DNA from: Apricaphanius iberus
Taxonomy: Eukaryota; Chordata; Actinopteri; Cyprinodontiformes; Aphaniidae
NCBI GenBank assembly: GCA_028564705.1
Contig: JAPXFQ010002841.1
Span: forward strand, 1,388,001 to 1,452,000
Direction of reading: 5' to 3'
Length of the DNA stretch: 64,000 bases
Shown here: positions 51,401 through 59,850 of the stretch, in pieces
Layout: every line of letters begins with the position of its first letter
How positions within the stretch are numbered: the stretch's first letter is position 1
The notes under the pieces: model-generated
The model's input: only the letters and a program-made list of their open reading frames with translations
Database searches by the model: none
Told to the model about the DNA's origin: nothing
Position numbers and translations under genes: made by a program

Positions 51401-54400
51401 CCAAATGTCTGAAACACTCCTTTAGAAATATTGGCCCACATTTATTAAATGGCATTGTGCAGTAGCTGTGGATCCAACATACAAATCTCCAATTGCATTA
51501 CGTTCTAAAAAGGTGCTCCACTGGATTGATTGCTGGTGATAGATGAAGCCTTTTCAGTACAGTATTGTTGTGATAAAGAAGCATTTTAAATGTTTTTATA
51601 TGATTTGAGCTTTGTGACATCGGGAAACATCCTGCTGGAAGTAGCCATCAGAAGATGGACTCCCAGGCCTTATAAATAACAATACTCAGGAAGGCTGTGG
51701 AGTTTAAGCAATGCTTCCCTGGTCCTAAAGGTGCGTTCACACAGCCCCAAGCGTCAGCGGTGGTGATGGTGGTGCTTTGTGTGTGTTGGCTCCGTCAACT
51801 TTTCAAGCGATACTTGCGTTTCAAGCGGCAACGTAGCAAATGCAAGCAACGCAAAAGTTCAGCTAGCTGAACTTTTGATGGACTTGACACACTTAACACA
51901 GTGCCCCAACCAATCAGAGTGTCTCACTGAAGTGACGTCGCCCGACGTCTATGTTGTCTACCCAATCACGATCCGCTAGTGTTTTAAACATCCGACAGAG
52001 AAAGGCCCGCCCACATGCTTTGCAATTTTCAGCTTAAAATTTTATATACGTCAAACTAGATGTGTCGGGAGCGTTGCTTGACGCAGACAATGCATGCGTT
52101 GTGAATGCACCATAAGTGCACCATAGTTTGCCAAGAAAATATTCCTCACACCATTACATCACAACCAGCAGAATGTCACAGTTAAACTGAAACCAAGCTA
52201 ATGCTCACCAAATCTTTCAGTGTCAGAAAACGTTGAGTGTACAAGATTTGTAGGTTCTTGTCCTTAGCTAACTGTATCCGTTGTGCTCTTCTCCTGCTGT
52301 AGCCAATTAGGTTTGACATGTTGCCCATTCATAAGTTGTATTATGCATATCCTTATATCAAATATAATATAATATAATATAATATAATATAATATAATAT
52401 AATATAATATAGGGGTGTAACGGTACAGGTAGCCCACGGTACGGTCCGTACCTCGGTACTTGGGCCACAGTCCATGATACAGTTCGGTACATGTTTTGTG
52501 CAGAAAGAGACTGCTTTTTTTAATCCCAAAACATATATTTCTTTTTTTGGGGAACAAAAGCAGAATGTCACAGTTAACTTAACCTGCCCACAGTTACAGG
52601 TGTGGGTGAAAGCCGTGAGAATACAACTTAAACAAGCTGTATGTCTCTCTGGGATTATGGTTCACACACAGGGCCGCAGTAACAGAATGTTTTCTGTATT
52701 TTACCGGTTCTTTAAACGAGAGCGCATCTGACCACACTGACACAGGTGGCTGATAAATATTATTCGTGTGCCCACTGCTCAAAGGGCATTTGTGTGCATC
52801 AATGAATGGAGCGCAGCACATCTCCTCTTTGCTTCGCGCTCCGGCGCACCGCAAAGAGGAGATGAACACAGCACAACCCGGCGCCCCTGAATGCTGGAGC
52901 CTGCCCGGGCAGAAAGAGCTCAAGTCGGGAGAAATTTGAGCAGCGCCTCACACCAGGACTGATTTCCGGAAAAAAGCGCAACCGACCCGTGTACATTTTT
53001 TCGCTCCTCACGGTGCTCCGTGATTCGCGCATTGTGGAGAGGAGGATGTGTCTCTATGCCAACCAGCTGCTGGAGCCGGTAACAGCGAGCTGGTTGTTGC
53101 ACCTGTGTCTGGGAGCGCGGCGCAGTTTGGTGACGTCGGGCCGACGGTAACTAATTACCAGCACAAAATCAATGGCAGTACCGAAGTCCCGCGGTACAGG
53201 AGGACTGATTGTCCCGTGCAGGGCGTACCGAACGGTCCGGTACTTTACCCTGTCCCGTTGCATCCCTAATATAATATAATAAAATATAATATAATATAAT
53301 ATATCAAATGGGGTTTTAGGATTTTCTTGCCTTTTCTGTCATCTTGAACCAGCCTGCCTGTTCTCCTCACCTAAACAAAACCATTTCCACACAATGAAAC
53401 AGTGTAAACTAAAATCTTCTCATTTCTAATGCTCAGCTGAACTTTAGCAACTCGTAATCAACACATTGAAATAATTAAATACATTATATTTGTTGGCATC
53501 TTATTGGCTGATCAGTTTTTTTGTGTTAACAATTCATCAATGGGAATGTAACATTCCGTATTTACTTTAGATTAAGCCATAGAAAAATGTTTTAGTTAAA
53601 ACAAAATGATTTCAATTAACTATAAGCAAACTGTTGTGCAGAGTCAGAAGAACCTGAACCTCAATATACAGAGGTTCAAATAAGAGCTGCAGATCCAGCT
53701 AAAGGTGAGAGTCCTTCTGAGGTAAATATAATAATGATAAAAACTCGATATGACTTTATATAACAGTACTCCTCTAAAATTATTATTCTTTTTTTCAATG
53801 TTAGCTCCAGTGAACAAGGGTACAGATACTGTCTACAGTGAAGTACGCAACTCCCAGCAAGGTATGACTATATCACACTCTTTATTTAAATCGTTTCATG
53901 CAACACAGTGGAGAAACAATGTTGACATTAAGAAGAAAGAGAACAAAAACAGGAAACAGGATCAACCGGGCCTGTGACCATTTCATTGTTAGTGAAAGAA
54001 TGACCCATTAAAACAGTAGGCCCAGTCTCCAGGTGGCCACTTCCCGCTTTCGTCAGAAAGAACTTCCCGTTCAAAAAACGCACACAAACAGTTTGTGCTT
54101 TCATTCAAACTAAGTAACCAATCCAAATTGTCTAATACTGAGGAGGTTACTGCTACCTATTGTTTATTCTTGAGGTGGCTTTGCTGAATCTGTGCCTCTG
54201 GTAAAATGAAAGCGGAAACACTATTTCTGTACACCATTAGAACGTGCATTTGAAAGCTGTGTTAGACGTTACAATGCATTTTAAATCATCACCACAAGCT
54301 CCCGGTTTCCTGGACCCATTGCGCTTTTTGTGGAAGTTATGATTACTACGTAAGTCCTCAACCATATCCTTCTCCTTCTGTTTCCTGAGTGTCCTTTGGC

Positions 54401-55350
54401 TTTGTTTTGCAGGTGTCCCAGAGGTGCCTGATTGTGTAAGTGAGACTTAATGTCAGCCATGCATGCACACCTAAAAAAATAATGGCATTTTTTAAAGAAT
54501 ATTCACTAATTTTCAGCTATGTTTGTATCAGGGTGAGACTTCTATAATCCTCAAAACTGTGCATGTTTTTGTGATGTGCAAGAATTAGGCCTTAATAGAT
54601 AATGTTTACACTAATAATGTTTGACTTTTGAAAGCTGGTGCTTGTCTTTATTATTCCTGCATTTTTTTTTTTTATGATTTCCAATTTAATATGTTTTGCT
54701 CCACTAACAGTGGTATGTAATTAATCTTCTGACAGCCACAACGGCCAAAGCATGCTTCTGTGTTTAAGACTGGAAGATGTTAATTCTTACATTTCTGCAA
54801 ACTCACTTCCTCCAAACCGATCTTTACTCTCCTTTCCTTTTTAGCCACTTTTCTTGGTAAAAATTAAGAGGACTTACCTTGTTTTGAGATTTGTTTTGTT
54901 TTAGAAATTTCCACAAAGCTCACCTAGGTATTGGTATCATACTGCTGCACAGTTAAACAATCCTCAATCAGTTGTGTAAAACCTCCATAACGTAATAATG
55001 GAGCATGTTATGGACCCTGACTAAAGTTTTTAACTGTATTTAAGTAATATATGTATGTTTACGCGTTTTTTGGATAACTGCCAATATGAAACTGTTAAAA
55101 GCTGATTTGTTTCCGAATCTTTAACTCTGAGATTTCTTTCTTTTGCTCTTTTCTTAATCTGAGTGTTTTGTTTCAACAGAAACCAGTAGAATATGCAGAG
55201 CTGAATCATGACAACCACCCCAAACCTGACAACTGTCAGGTTGCCGATCAGAGCCCAAACAGTGAAAACATGAGTGACACTGAAAACAACAGTGAAGTTC
55301 ACACTGGTGACCCGGAGAAAGGAACCTGTGACACTGTGCCTGACTGTTGA
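42395..55350 (+). CDS. PECAM1: Platelet endothelial cell adhesion molecule 1 (PECAM1/CD31)-like receptor
   Basis: Fifteen coding exons join in one continuous frame to give a predicted 783-residue type I membrane protein. It has a signal peptide (about 1-20), six Ig domains (about 28-125, 126-224, 225-311, 312-405, 406-504, 505-595), each with its pair of core cysteines, a membrane helix (about 603-623) followed by a basic stop-transfer stretch, and a 160-residue tail. The tail has PQYTEV (Tyr688) and DTVYSEVR (Tyr711), matching the two phosphotyrosine motifs of mammalian PECAM-1 that recruit SHP phosphatases, plus VEYAEL (Tyr732). PECAM-1 is a homophilic adhesion and inhibitory receptor of endothelium, platelets and leukocytes. 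Six Ig domains, PEEK in domain 2, YYCTS.NPAN in domain 6 and the paired tail motifs favour PECAM1 over Fc-receptor-like proteins. Human PECAM-1 is 738 residues. Exon borders are hand-predicted. Confidence 0.92.
42559..42582 (+). CDS. PECAM1: PECAM1 exon 2: 24-nt mini-exon
   Basis: Acceptor taatacag and donor GTAAGT bound 24 bases, phase 1 to 1, coding NSVRGES and split ends. Such a mini-exon between signal peptide and first Ig domain is typical of Fc-receptor/PECAM family genes. Confidence 0.75.
43673..43966 (+). CDS. PECAM1: PECAM1 exon 3: Ig domain 1
   Basis: 294 bases, phase 1-1. The core cysteines are in VTIHCQAS and GNYECSVVV, with the DSGNYEC turn typical of Ig folds. Possible N-glycosylation sites are NIS and NTT. 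In mammalian PECAM-1, domains 1-2 carry the homophilic binding face. Confidence 0.88.
44817..45113 (+). CDS. PECAM1: PECAM1 exon 4: Ig domain 2
   Basis: 297 bases, phase 1-1. Cysteines lie in FKVTCSAPEEKG and FLSCDYEI. CSAPEEK corresponds to the CSVPEEK stretch of human domain 2. Glycosylation motifs NNST and NSS are present. Confidence 0.88.
45198..45458 (+). CDS. PECAM1: PECAM1 exon 5: Ig domain 3
   Basis: 261 bases, phase 1-1. Cysteines lie in VEVVCRVH and GELVCKAEW. The domain starts ELNITPAMTINP, with one NIT glycosylation motif. It is separated from exon 4 by an intron of only 84 bp. Confidence 0.86.
45574..45855 (+). CDS. PECAM1: PECAM1 exon 6: Ig domain 4
   Basis: 282 bases, phase 1-1. 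Cysteines lie in FRLNCSVNF and GNYSCKAEG. The EVFAKPQL opening parallels the ELFSKPEL opening of human domain 4. Confidence 0.88.
46375..47070. mobile_element. Non-autonomous hAT-type element in PECAM1 intron 6
   Basis: The ends tagggatgttcgatattggc and ccgataatatcggacatccc form inverted repeats, with further ccgatat motifs inside. Identical 8-mers ATTTTAAC flank it (46367-46374 and 47071-47078), the hAT duplication length. The 696-bp body has no transposase. Confidence 0.92.
47130..47950 (-). mobile_element. Decayed Tc1/mariner-like element in PECAM1 intron 6
   Basis: The + strand series ggttgcattgaaagccgcct, ttggtgtctctcaccttcc, ccagtgtgggtaggtacc, agaaggaagcatgaagtgct and aagcaacagtccagc matches, in order, the antisense of a transposase gene from a Tc1-like element widespread in fish (family knowledge). 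It is broken by many stops. Borders are approximate. Confidence 0.7.
48170..48466 (+). CDS. PECAM1: PECAM1 exon 7: Ig domain 5
   Basis: 297 bases, phase 1-1, after a 2.3 kb transposon-filled intron. Cysteines lie in FQLICHSHTG and KFLCHAQNN. The acceptor is tattcccag. Confidence 0.85.
48564..48836 (+). CDS. PECAM1: PECAM1 exon 8: Ig domain 6
   Basis: 273 bases, phase 1-1. Cysteines lie in IKLVCSIQTGSHPINFTWY and GKYYCTSTNPAN. The latter closely follows the membrane-proximal domain of human PECAM-1. Confidence 0.9.
48971..49103 (+). CDS. PECAM1: PECAM1 exon 9: transmembrane segment
   Basis: 133 bases, phase 1 to 2. A ~21-residue helix (TAIIIVFCILLLLTFALVIA) is followed by basic LKTRLLRSRRKR, setting the type I orientation. 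The donor is GTAAGT. Confidence 0.9.
49393..50089. mobile_element. Non-autonomous hAT-type element in PECAM1 intron 9
   Basis: It starts caggggtggg and ends cacacctctg, with subterminal runs of caagtc/gacttg motifs. Identical 8-mers GGATTTAG flank it (49385-49392 and 50090-50097). The 697-bp body is non-coding. Confidence 0.92.
50955..51019 (+). CDS. PECAM1: PECAM1 exon 10: cytoplasmic
   Basis: 65 bases, phase 2 to 1, coding KSAGTKVERLSLTQAEVIEAN. No tyrosine motif. Supported by consensus acceptor ttcag, a GTAACA donor, and phase continuity with the exons on both sides. Confidence 0.7.
51123..51176 (+). CDS. PECAM1: PECAM1 exon 11: cytoplasmic
   Basis: 54 bases, phase 1-1, coding ATPSMMGKSVWSDHVSGS. 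The donor GTGGGT at 51177 keeps phase with exon 12. An alternative GTAAAG four bases on would break the frame. Confidence 0.65.
51307..52355 (-). mobile_element. Decayed Tc1-like element in PECAM1 intron 11, split by a MITE
   Basis: It begins ggccactttattag. It parallels the 3158-4348 element over aaatattggcccacattt, ttgagctttgtgacat, gctggaagtagccatcagaa, the ...ctaa...gtgcc target block and ccaagaaaatattcctcaca. The coding content is fully decayed. A 384-bp MITE divides it at 51729. The right border is approximate. Confidence 0.75.
51729..52112. mobile_element. Harbinger-like MITE inside the Tc1 relic
   Basis: The ends aggtgcgttcacac and gttgtgaatgcacca are inverted repeats, flanked by TAA at 51726-51728 and 52113-52115. 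Comparison with the homologous Tc1 block at about 3612-3640 supports a single TAA target before insertion. It is homologous to the interrupted copy at 4883-5941. Confidence 0.85.
52361..52409. repeat. (ATAAT)n pentanucleotide repeat, left part
   Basis: About ten tandem units, continued at 53269-53302 beyond an inserted element. Confidence 0.95.
52410..53268. mobile_element. Non-autonomous hAT-like element in a pentanucleotide repeat
   Basis: The ends taggggtgtaacgg and ccgttgcatcccta are inverted repeats of ~14 bp. Inside each end are further ggtacgg/ccggtac motifs. The flanking 8-mers ATATAATA match, but both lie in (ATAAT)n, so this match alone means little. The 859-bp interior is GC- and CpG-richer than the intron and non-coding. 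Confidence 0.85.
53269..53302. repeat. (ATAAT)n pentanucleotide repeat, right part
   Basis: About six units with one aaaat variant, the continuation of the tract at 52361-52409. Confidence 0.93.
53642..53704 (+). CDS. PECAM1: PECAM1 exon 12: first tyrosine motif
   Basis: 63 bases, phase 1-1. PQYTEVQIRAAD contains Tyr688 and matches the QYTEVQ motif around human Tyr663. The -2 residue is Pro instead of Val, so the ITIM consensus (I/V/L/S at -2) is not met exactly. Confidence 0.9.
53805..53861 (+). CDS. PECAM1: PECAM1 exon 13: second tyrosine motif (ITSM-like)
   Basis: 57 bases, phase 1-1. TDTVYSEVRNSQQ contains Tyr711 and is nearly identical to the TETVYSEVRK motif around human Tyr686, an ITSM-type TxYxxV. 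Confidence 0.92.
54413..54435 (+). CDS. PECAM1: PECAM1 exon 14: 23-nt cytoplasmic mini-exon
   Basis: A tttgttttgcag acceptor and GTAAGT donor bound GVPEVPDC, phase 1 to 0. It keeps the frame into exon 15 and resembles the short exons of the mammalian tail, which are alternatively spliced. Confidence 0.75.
55180..55350 (+). CDS. PECAM1: PECAM1 exon 15: third tyrosine motif, acidic C-terminus, stop
   Basis: 171 bases starting in phase 0 after tttcaacag. KPVEYAELNHD holds Tyr732 in a full ITIM consensus (VxYxxL). It is followed by an Asp/Glu/Asn/Ser-rich tail ending DTVPDC and a TGA at 55348. Confidence 0.88.
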   Translation, partial: KPVEYAELNHDNHPKPDNCQVADQSPNSENMSDTENNSEVHTGDPEKGTCDTVPDC

Positions 55351-55523
55351 TGCAAAAAACAATCATATTTGTTCCTCTTTTTGTCCTTTGTGTTACGGAA
55401 GCTGATGTTTTTTTAACTAAAAGAAGCTGAGACCTTCTTCATTCCACAACTATATTCTTTTATTATTGCTGAATTCTGTAGAAACAGTTCCTCTTTTTTA
55501 ATTTCCGTCTTTTTTATCACATG

Positions 55524-55529
55524 AATAAA
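55524..55529 (+). terminator. PECAM1: PECAM1 polyadenylation signal
   Basis: AATAAA lies 174 bases after the stop codon and is followed by a T/G-rich stretch (tgttttgct, gtcattttctcttgtt). It is the first canonical hexamer after the stop. Confidence 0.75.
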
Positions 55530-55689
55530 ATGTTTTGCTTATGAGCGTCATTTTCTCTTGTTAGTAAGGTACCTGAAAAAGCAGAAATTGGCAAGAGGCT
55601 GTGTGTTTAAACCAAAGAAAGTATAGCTTAAATTAAACAGGATCTAAAGGGCTTTAAAATGGGATTTTCCCTCACATTTTCTACTGGTT

Positions 55690-56700
55690 GAGATATTCTG
55701 TATGACACAAAATACTTCAGATAATCAAAAAAATAAATCAGCAGTGAACAACTGGCCGTTTTTAAATGAGAATTTTATCTATTAGGAAAAAGTATCGCCT
55801 TTAACTGCAACAACAGCCATCAGGCGTTTGTGATAACTGGGATTGAGACTTACACATCACTGAGGAGGAATTGTGGTTCACTCTTCTTTGCAGAGAACCT
55901 TAAATACACAGACTATATATTGCCTCTTTCTGGTCACGTTGCTGTACAGTCTACAAGTCTACACTTTAACTTTGGTCAATCCAAAACATTTAACACACTG
56001 GGGGCTCTTTGGATTGTTGTTGTGCTCCATGATGTAAGGGCACTTGAGCTTCATCTCACAAACAGAAGGCCATTCAATCTTCCTTAGGATTTTCTGATAG
56101 AAAGCAGACTTCATGGTTGTGCCAATTACGGTCTCAAAAAAGTCTCTGGGATCATCAAGATATTTTAGGGGAAAGAGAGATGAGCTGGGGATTTGTGTTT
56201 CTTTTTATCAGCTCTGGTTTTGGCCTTGGACCGCTTCAATGGATTCAATATTTTCCCAGTCTCCTTCTTACTGAAACTGATAATTCCTGAGCGTATTGAT
56301 GCCTGCATTTATTTAGATTTATTTAAAATTTATTTCAGATTCTTTTATTAATTTTGTAGTGTGTTTGATGCACTCTTGGAAAAAATTGGGTGGCCAATTA
56401 GTGAGGAAAGTATTTAGTTCTGTTTCATATTTTCTCCTTTTGCGCATAATGGCTATTACAGGGGGTTTGCAAGAGACTCAAAACCACACAAATGACACTT
56501 TAAACGCTTCCAGATTGGTAGATGTCAGTGAACATATTTCTCATCTGTTTTTGAATTCCTTTAGATTATGGCAAACTGCTTGGGAGCAAATATTTTTGGT
56601 GACTGTGGTTCTGCGACATTCATTCACGCCACTAGAGGACATACTAGAGGCAGTTCTGCAGAGGAAACTTTGCGCCTTTAGGCTGTGATCATCTTTAATA
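55690..56700 (-). mobile_element. Decayed Tc1-like element downstream of PECAM1
   Basis: The series ggcgtttgtgataactgg, cactcttctttgcagag, cttcatctcacaaacagaag, ttccttaggattttctgata and gtgtttgatgcactcttgg follows the order of a fish Tc1-like transposon read antisense (family knowledge). No open transposase remains. Borders are approximate. Confidence 0.6.
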
Positions 56701-59261
56701 TAATTAAGTCAGTCACTGCAGCCGCTCTATCAGGAGTTCAGTTTCGTCTTCTGTTATCTAAGTTTGAACTAAATGGCATAACATGAGCCTGTTCAAAGTT
56801 CCCCGATGCTTCAGGTCAAAGCCAAAAAGATTCAGGTCAATCCCTTTGGATCAGATTCTGTTTGACTTTATGCAGAATTTAAACGCTAAATGTTAATCTG
56901 GATAGGTAATGTATTTACGACTGCAGCTAGATTACCTGCAAAACACTCCTACAAAAGAAAAAGAAAACCGAACATGACTTCTGTTTGTTCTTATTTGATG
57001 ATCAGCACTAAAAACCCAGGTTAGGAAGTATTTAGAAAGACTTCAAAGCAATAGTAGAATGTAAACTTCTACAGTTTTTAAAAGCAAATTTCAGTAATAA
57101 TCAATGATATATATTTCAATGCTTTGCAACCCAGTTTAATATATATGTTAGTTTACTAACTACTGCACACTGATTCAACTATGAAGATCTCATTTTCGAC
57201 ACAAAACTCTAAAATGTCAAAACAACAGATCGAATATTTGTGAAAATCTGTAACACTCTATACCAGTGTAAACCTACGAGCGTGCTTCCACCAATGAACA
57301 AGTTGTTGTCTGCTACGTTTTCATCCGTATGAGTGAATATATCCTTATTATGGCATTTCAAGGCGAAAGCTGGTCTGTATTCTTGATGTAGGAGCTCTAT
57401 TTACAGGATGTGCTTAGACTTAATGAACTGATGTATATGTGGCAACAGAGTGTTGTACAATATTTCTAGAGTTTGCGCCATCTCCTCAAACCCCAAATGG
57501 CTCAATGATACGTGACTTTCTTGGATAACATGGCGTCCAAAGTGGTGCCAGAATGAAAACATACACCTGTGCTGAGGATATAACCGTCTCCAAGTACACT
57601 CGTGTTTTATTTGTCACATTACTTAGCGAGGAGACTAGACTTGACAGCAAGGTACAGCGTATTCTGAACTTCAGACGCATGGTAATTGATACTATATTGC
57701 GTAAATTTCAGGCACATGAGTGGTACAGTATCATTAGAAAGCTGCAGGAGTGAAATTAAACCTCACGAAGACGGCATGCATTGGTTTGCATTAGGGGACT
57801 AGCATGGTAAAGATGCAAAAGCACTACATGTAAAACACATATTTAGCAGTGCTTGGTCGTACCAGTGGACTCGTGTGTGCTTGTTGCCTTCCTAATTCCA
57901 GACACTGTACACCCTGCCCAAGGATGGTCTTCGATTATGGTGTGGTCTTGAGATGATGGCTCTGTCACTGTTTGTGTAGTTATAATGTGTTGCTTCACGC
58001 CTGACAGCCATTTCTATACAAGGCATGACCCACAGCCCAGCAATACTTCACACATGATTATCAAACTGTGTTGTGTCGAAAGGTTTGATTTAAAAGCAGA
58101 GGGGTCCTGACTTTGCTTACAGATGTCAGGGTTAGATAAATTCATCTTAGAGTCAAAGTGAAGTTCTCTGTTCAGCCTCCTTTACTGCAGCACGTACTCT
58201 GTCTCTGTCACGACCATGTAATCAGATCTAGCCCCTTCTGAATCTGGAGCACCACTCTTCAACATGTCATTGGCTGTCTTACTAAAATTAGCATATTGGC
58301 CCTTGGGAAATGCATTCAGGGAATAAATTTCGTTCAGCTCCAGCCTTGTAGTGTTGTTGCTCTTTCCGATTTTCATTTGCAGCTGTGAGGTCAATAATTA
58401 TTTTCTTTCAGTGAATGAAAATTCACAACAAATGGTGCATAGCTACATCTAAATGATCGTATTTTATGTGGTTTTATTGGGACGACAATTACAATTACTG
58501 CCTTTAATCATCACAAAGAGTCTTCTGTTTTTATTAGAGAAATGCCTTTCTTTTAATAAGGGCATGTATTTCTCCATGTCCAGCTGTGATCATAAATCAT
58601 AGTCACATGGTTTTACTGGTTATATTACACAACGTGAGTGAGCACATGATTCGCTGACACCTTTAAGGGGGATCTTCTGAAAGATCTAACCTTATCTAGC
58701 AAGAAACGCATTTACAAATCTGTCTTTCCATGTCCTAGAAAAAAAAAAATGAATGCAAATTTGCTTCTACCTAAATCTGCCCTCAGCTATTTCTTATCTT
58801 GCCATGTACCAAAAAATGATGATTCATGTGTGTTCTAAACTTGAGATGGCACAATGCATTTTGTGAAGTGCCAAGTCATGTCATGTATAGGAACCGTGTC
58901 TTATTTATATAGTAACGCCTCTCCTATGCATAAATGCCTCCGTATTGGGAGGAACATTTTGTTATTTACAGGGTGCAACCCCCCTAATATATATACTTAA
59001 TCATTCCCTGACCATCTGGGGATGAAAGTTAAAGCCTCTTTACACAGTCTGGGTGCCCCCATTTGGCCAGAAAAAGTATGCAATTGAGCACTGTTCTACC
59101 CAAAGTACATTTAGACCAGCCTCATGCGCTAATATTCACAATATTCACACTTGAATGTGCAGACTGCTTAGCAAATAAGGCTAAAGTACATTGCATGAAC
59201 GCATACCGGTATGTAGAAGTGGATCGAAAATCCAACTCTATCTAATTGCAAAACAATTACT
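56701..59261. other. Intergenic, no gene recognised
   Basis: Only short frames without recognisable domains on either strand (for example 57486-57680 minus and 58182-58394 minus). Confidence 0.5.
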
Positions 59262-59290
59262 CCCCCCCCCCCCCCAAAAAAAAAAACCGC
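59262..59290. repeat. Poly-C / poly-A homopolymer junction
   Basis: A run of about 15 C is followed directly by about 12 A. Exact lengths may be affected by sequencing error. Confidence 0.85.
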
Positions 59291-59451
59291 AAAGAAACTC
59301 CAACTTTACCCACACAAATTTGAGCTGTTGCTTACCCCAACATGTGGTTAAGTAACATTACCATGAGTTCTTTCCAGCGAAAATTGTTATTCATTTATGT
59401 AAACATTTTCAGGATTGTTGCCTAAATGACAAATAGAACAAAATAAAACAA

Positions 59452-59524
59452 TAGGAGTTCCTTTTATTGTCCCATGGGGGAAATTCAGATGTAACAGCAG
59501 TATGTAACAAATTCACAGCAAGAT

Positions 59525-59603
<79 letters not shown>

Positions 59604-59850
59604 CTTTTTACAAGAAGGGACAAAAACTATGCAACAAAAGAGATGTCCAACAACAGCAGAAATGTTGTTTGAAATGAGAAGTACAAATAACAGCAGACAT
59701 GGAAACACTTAAGTTTGTTGGGGCCAGGGGCGGTTATATAGTCTTACAGTTGCTAGGAGGAATTATCTTCGGTACATCTCCTCTGTGTATCCAGGATGCA
59801 GCATTCTGTCACTGAAAGAGCTCTCCAGTTCAGCAACAACAGTGTACAGT
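59452..59850. repeat. Dispersed fish repeat containing a GATA tract
   Basis: ccttttattgtcccatgggg and gaaattcag before the microsatellite, and catctcctctgtgtatcc, gcattctgtcactgaaagag after it, resemble a retroelement-derived fish repeat. The class is uncertain. Confidence 0.45.
59525..59602. repeat. (GATA)n microsatellite
   Basis: About 19 uninterrupted GATA units. The minus-strand YLSI frame is an artefact. Confidence 0.97.

Noticed and set aside
52594..53269. Several overlapping 60-109 codon frames on both strands
   Set aside because: They lie in the CpG-rich interior of a hAT-like element. The open frames reflect GC content and no domain is recognisable.
42395..55350. Calling the receptor an Fc-receptor-like or CEACAM-type protein
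   Set aside because: The QYTEVQ and TVYSEVR motif pair in separate short exons, the CSAPEEK stretch of domain 2 and six Ig domains fit PECAM1 better.
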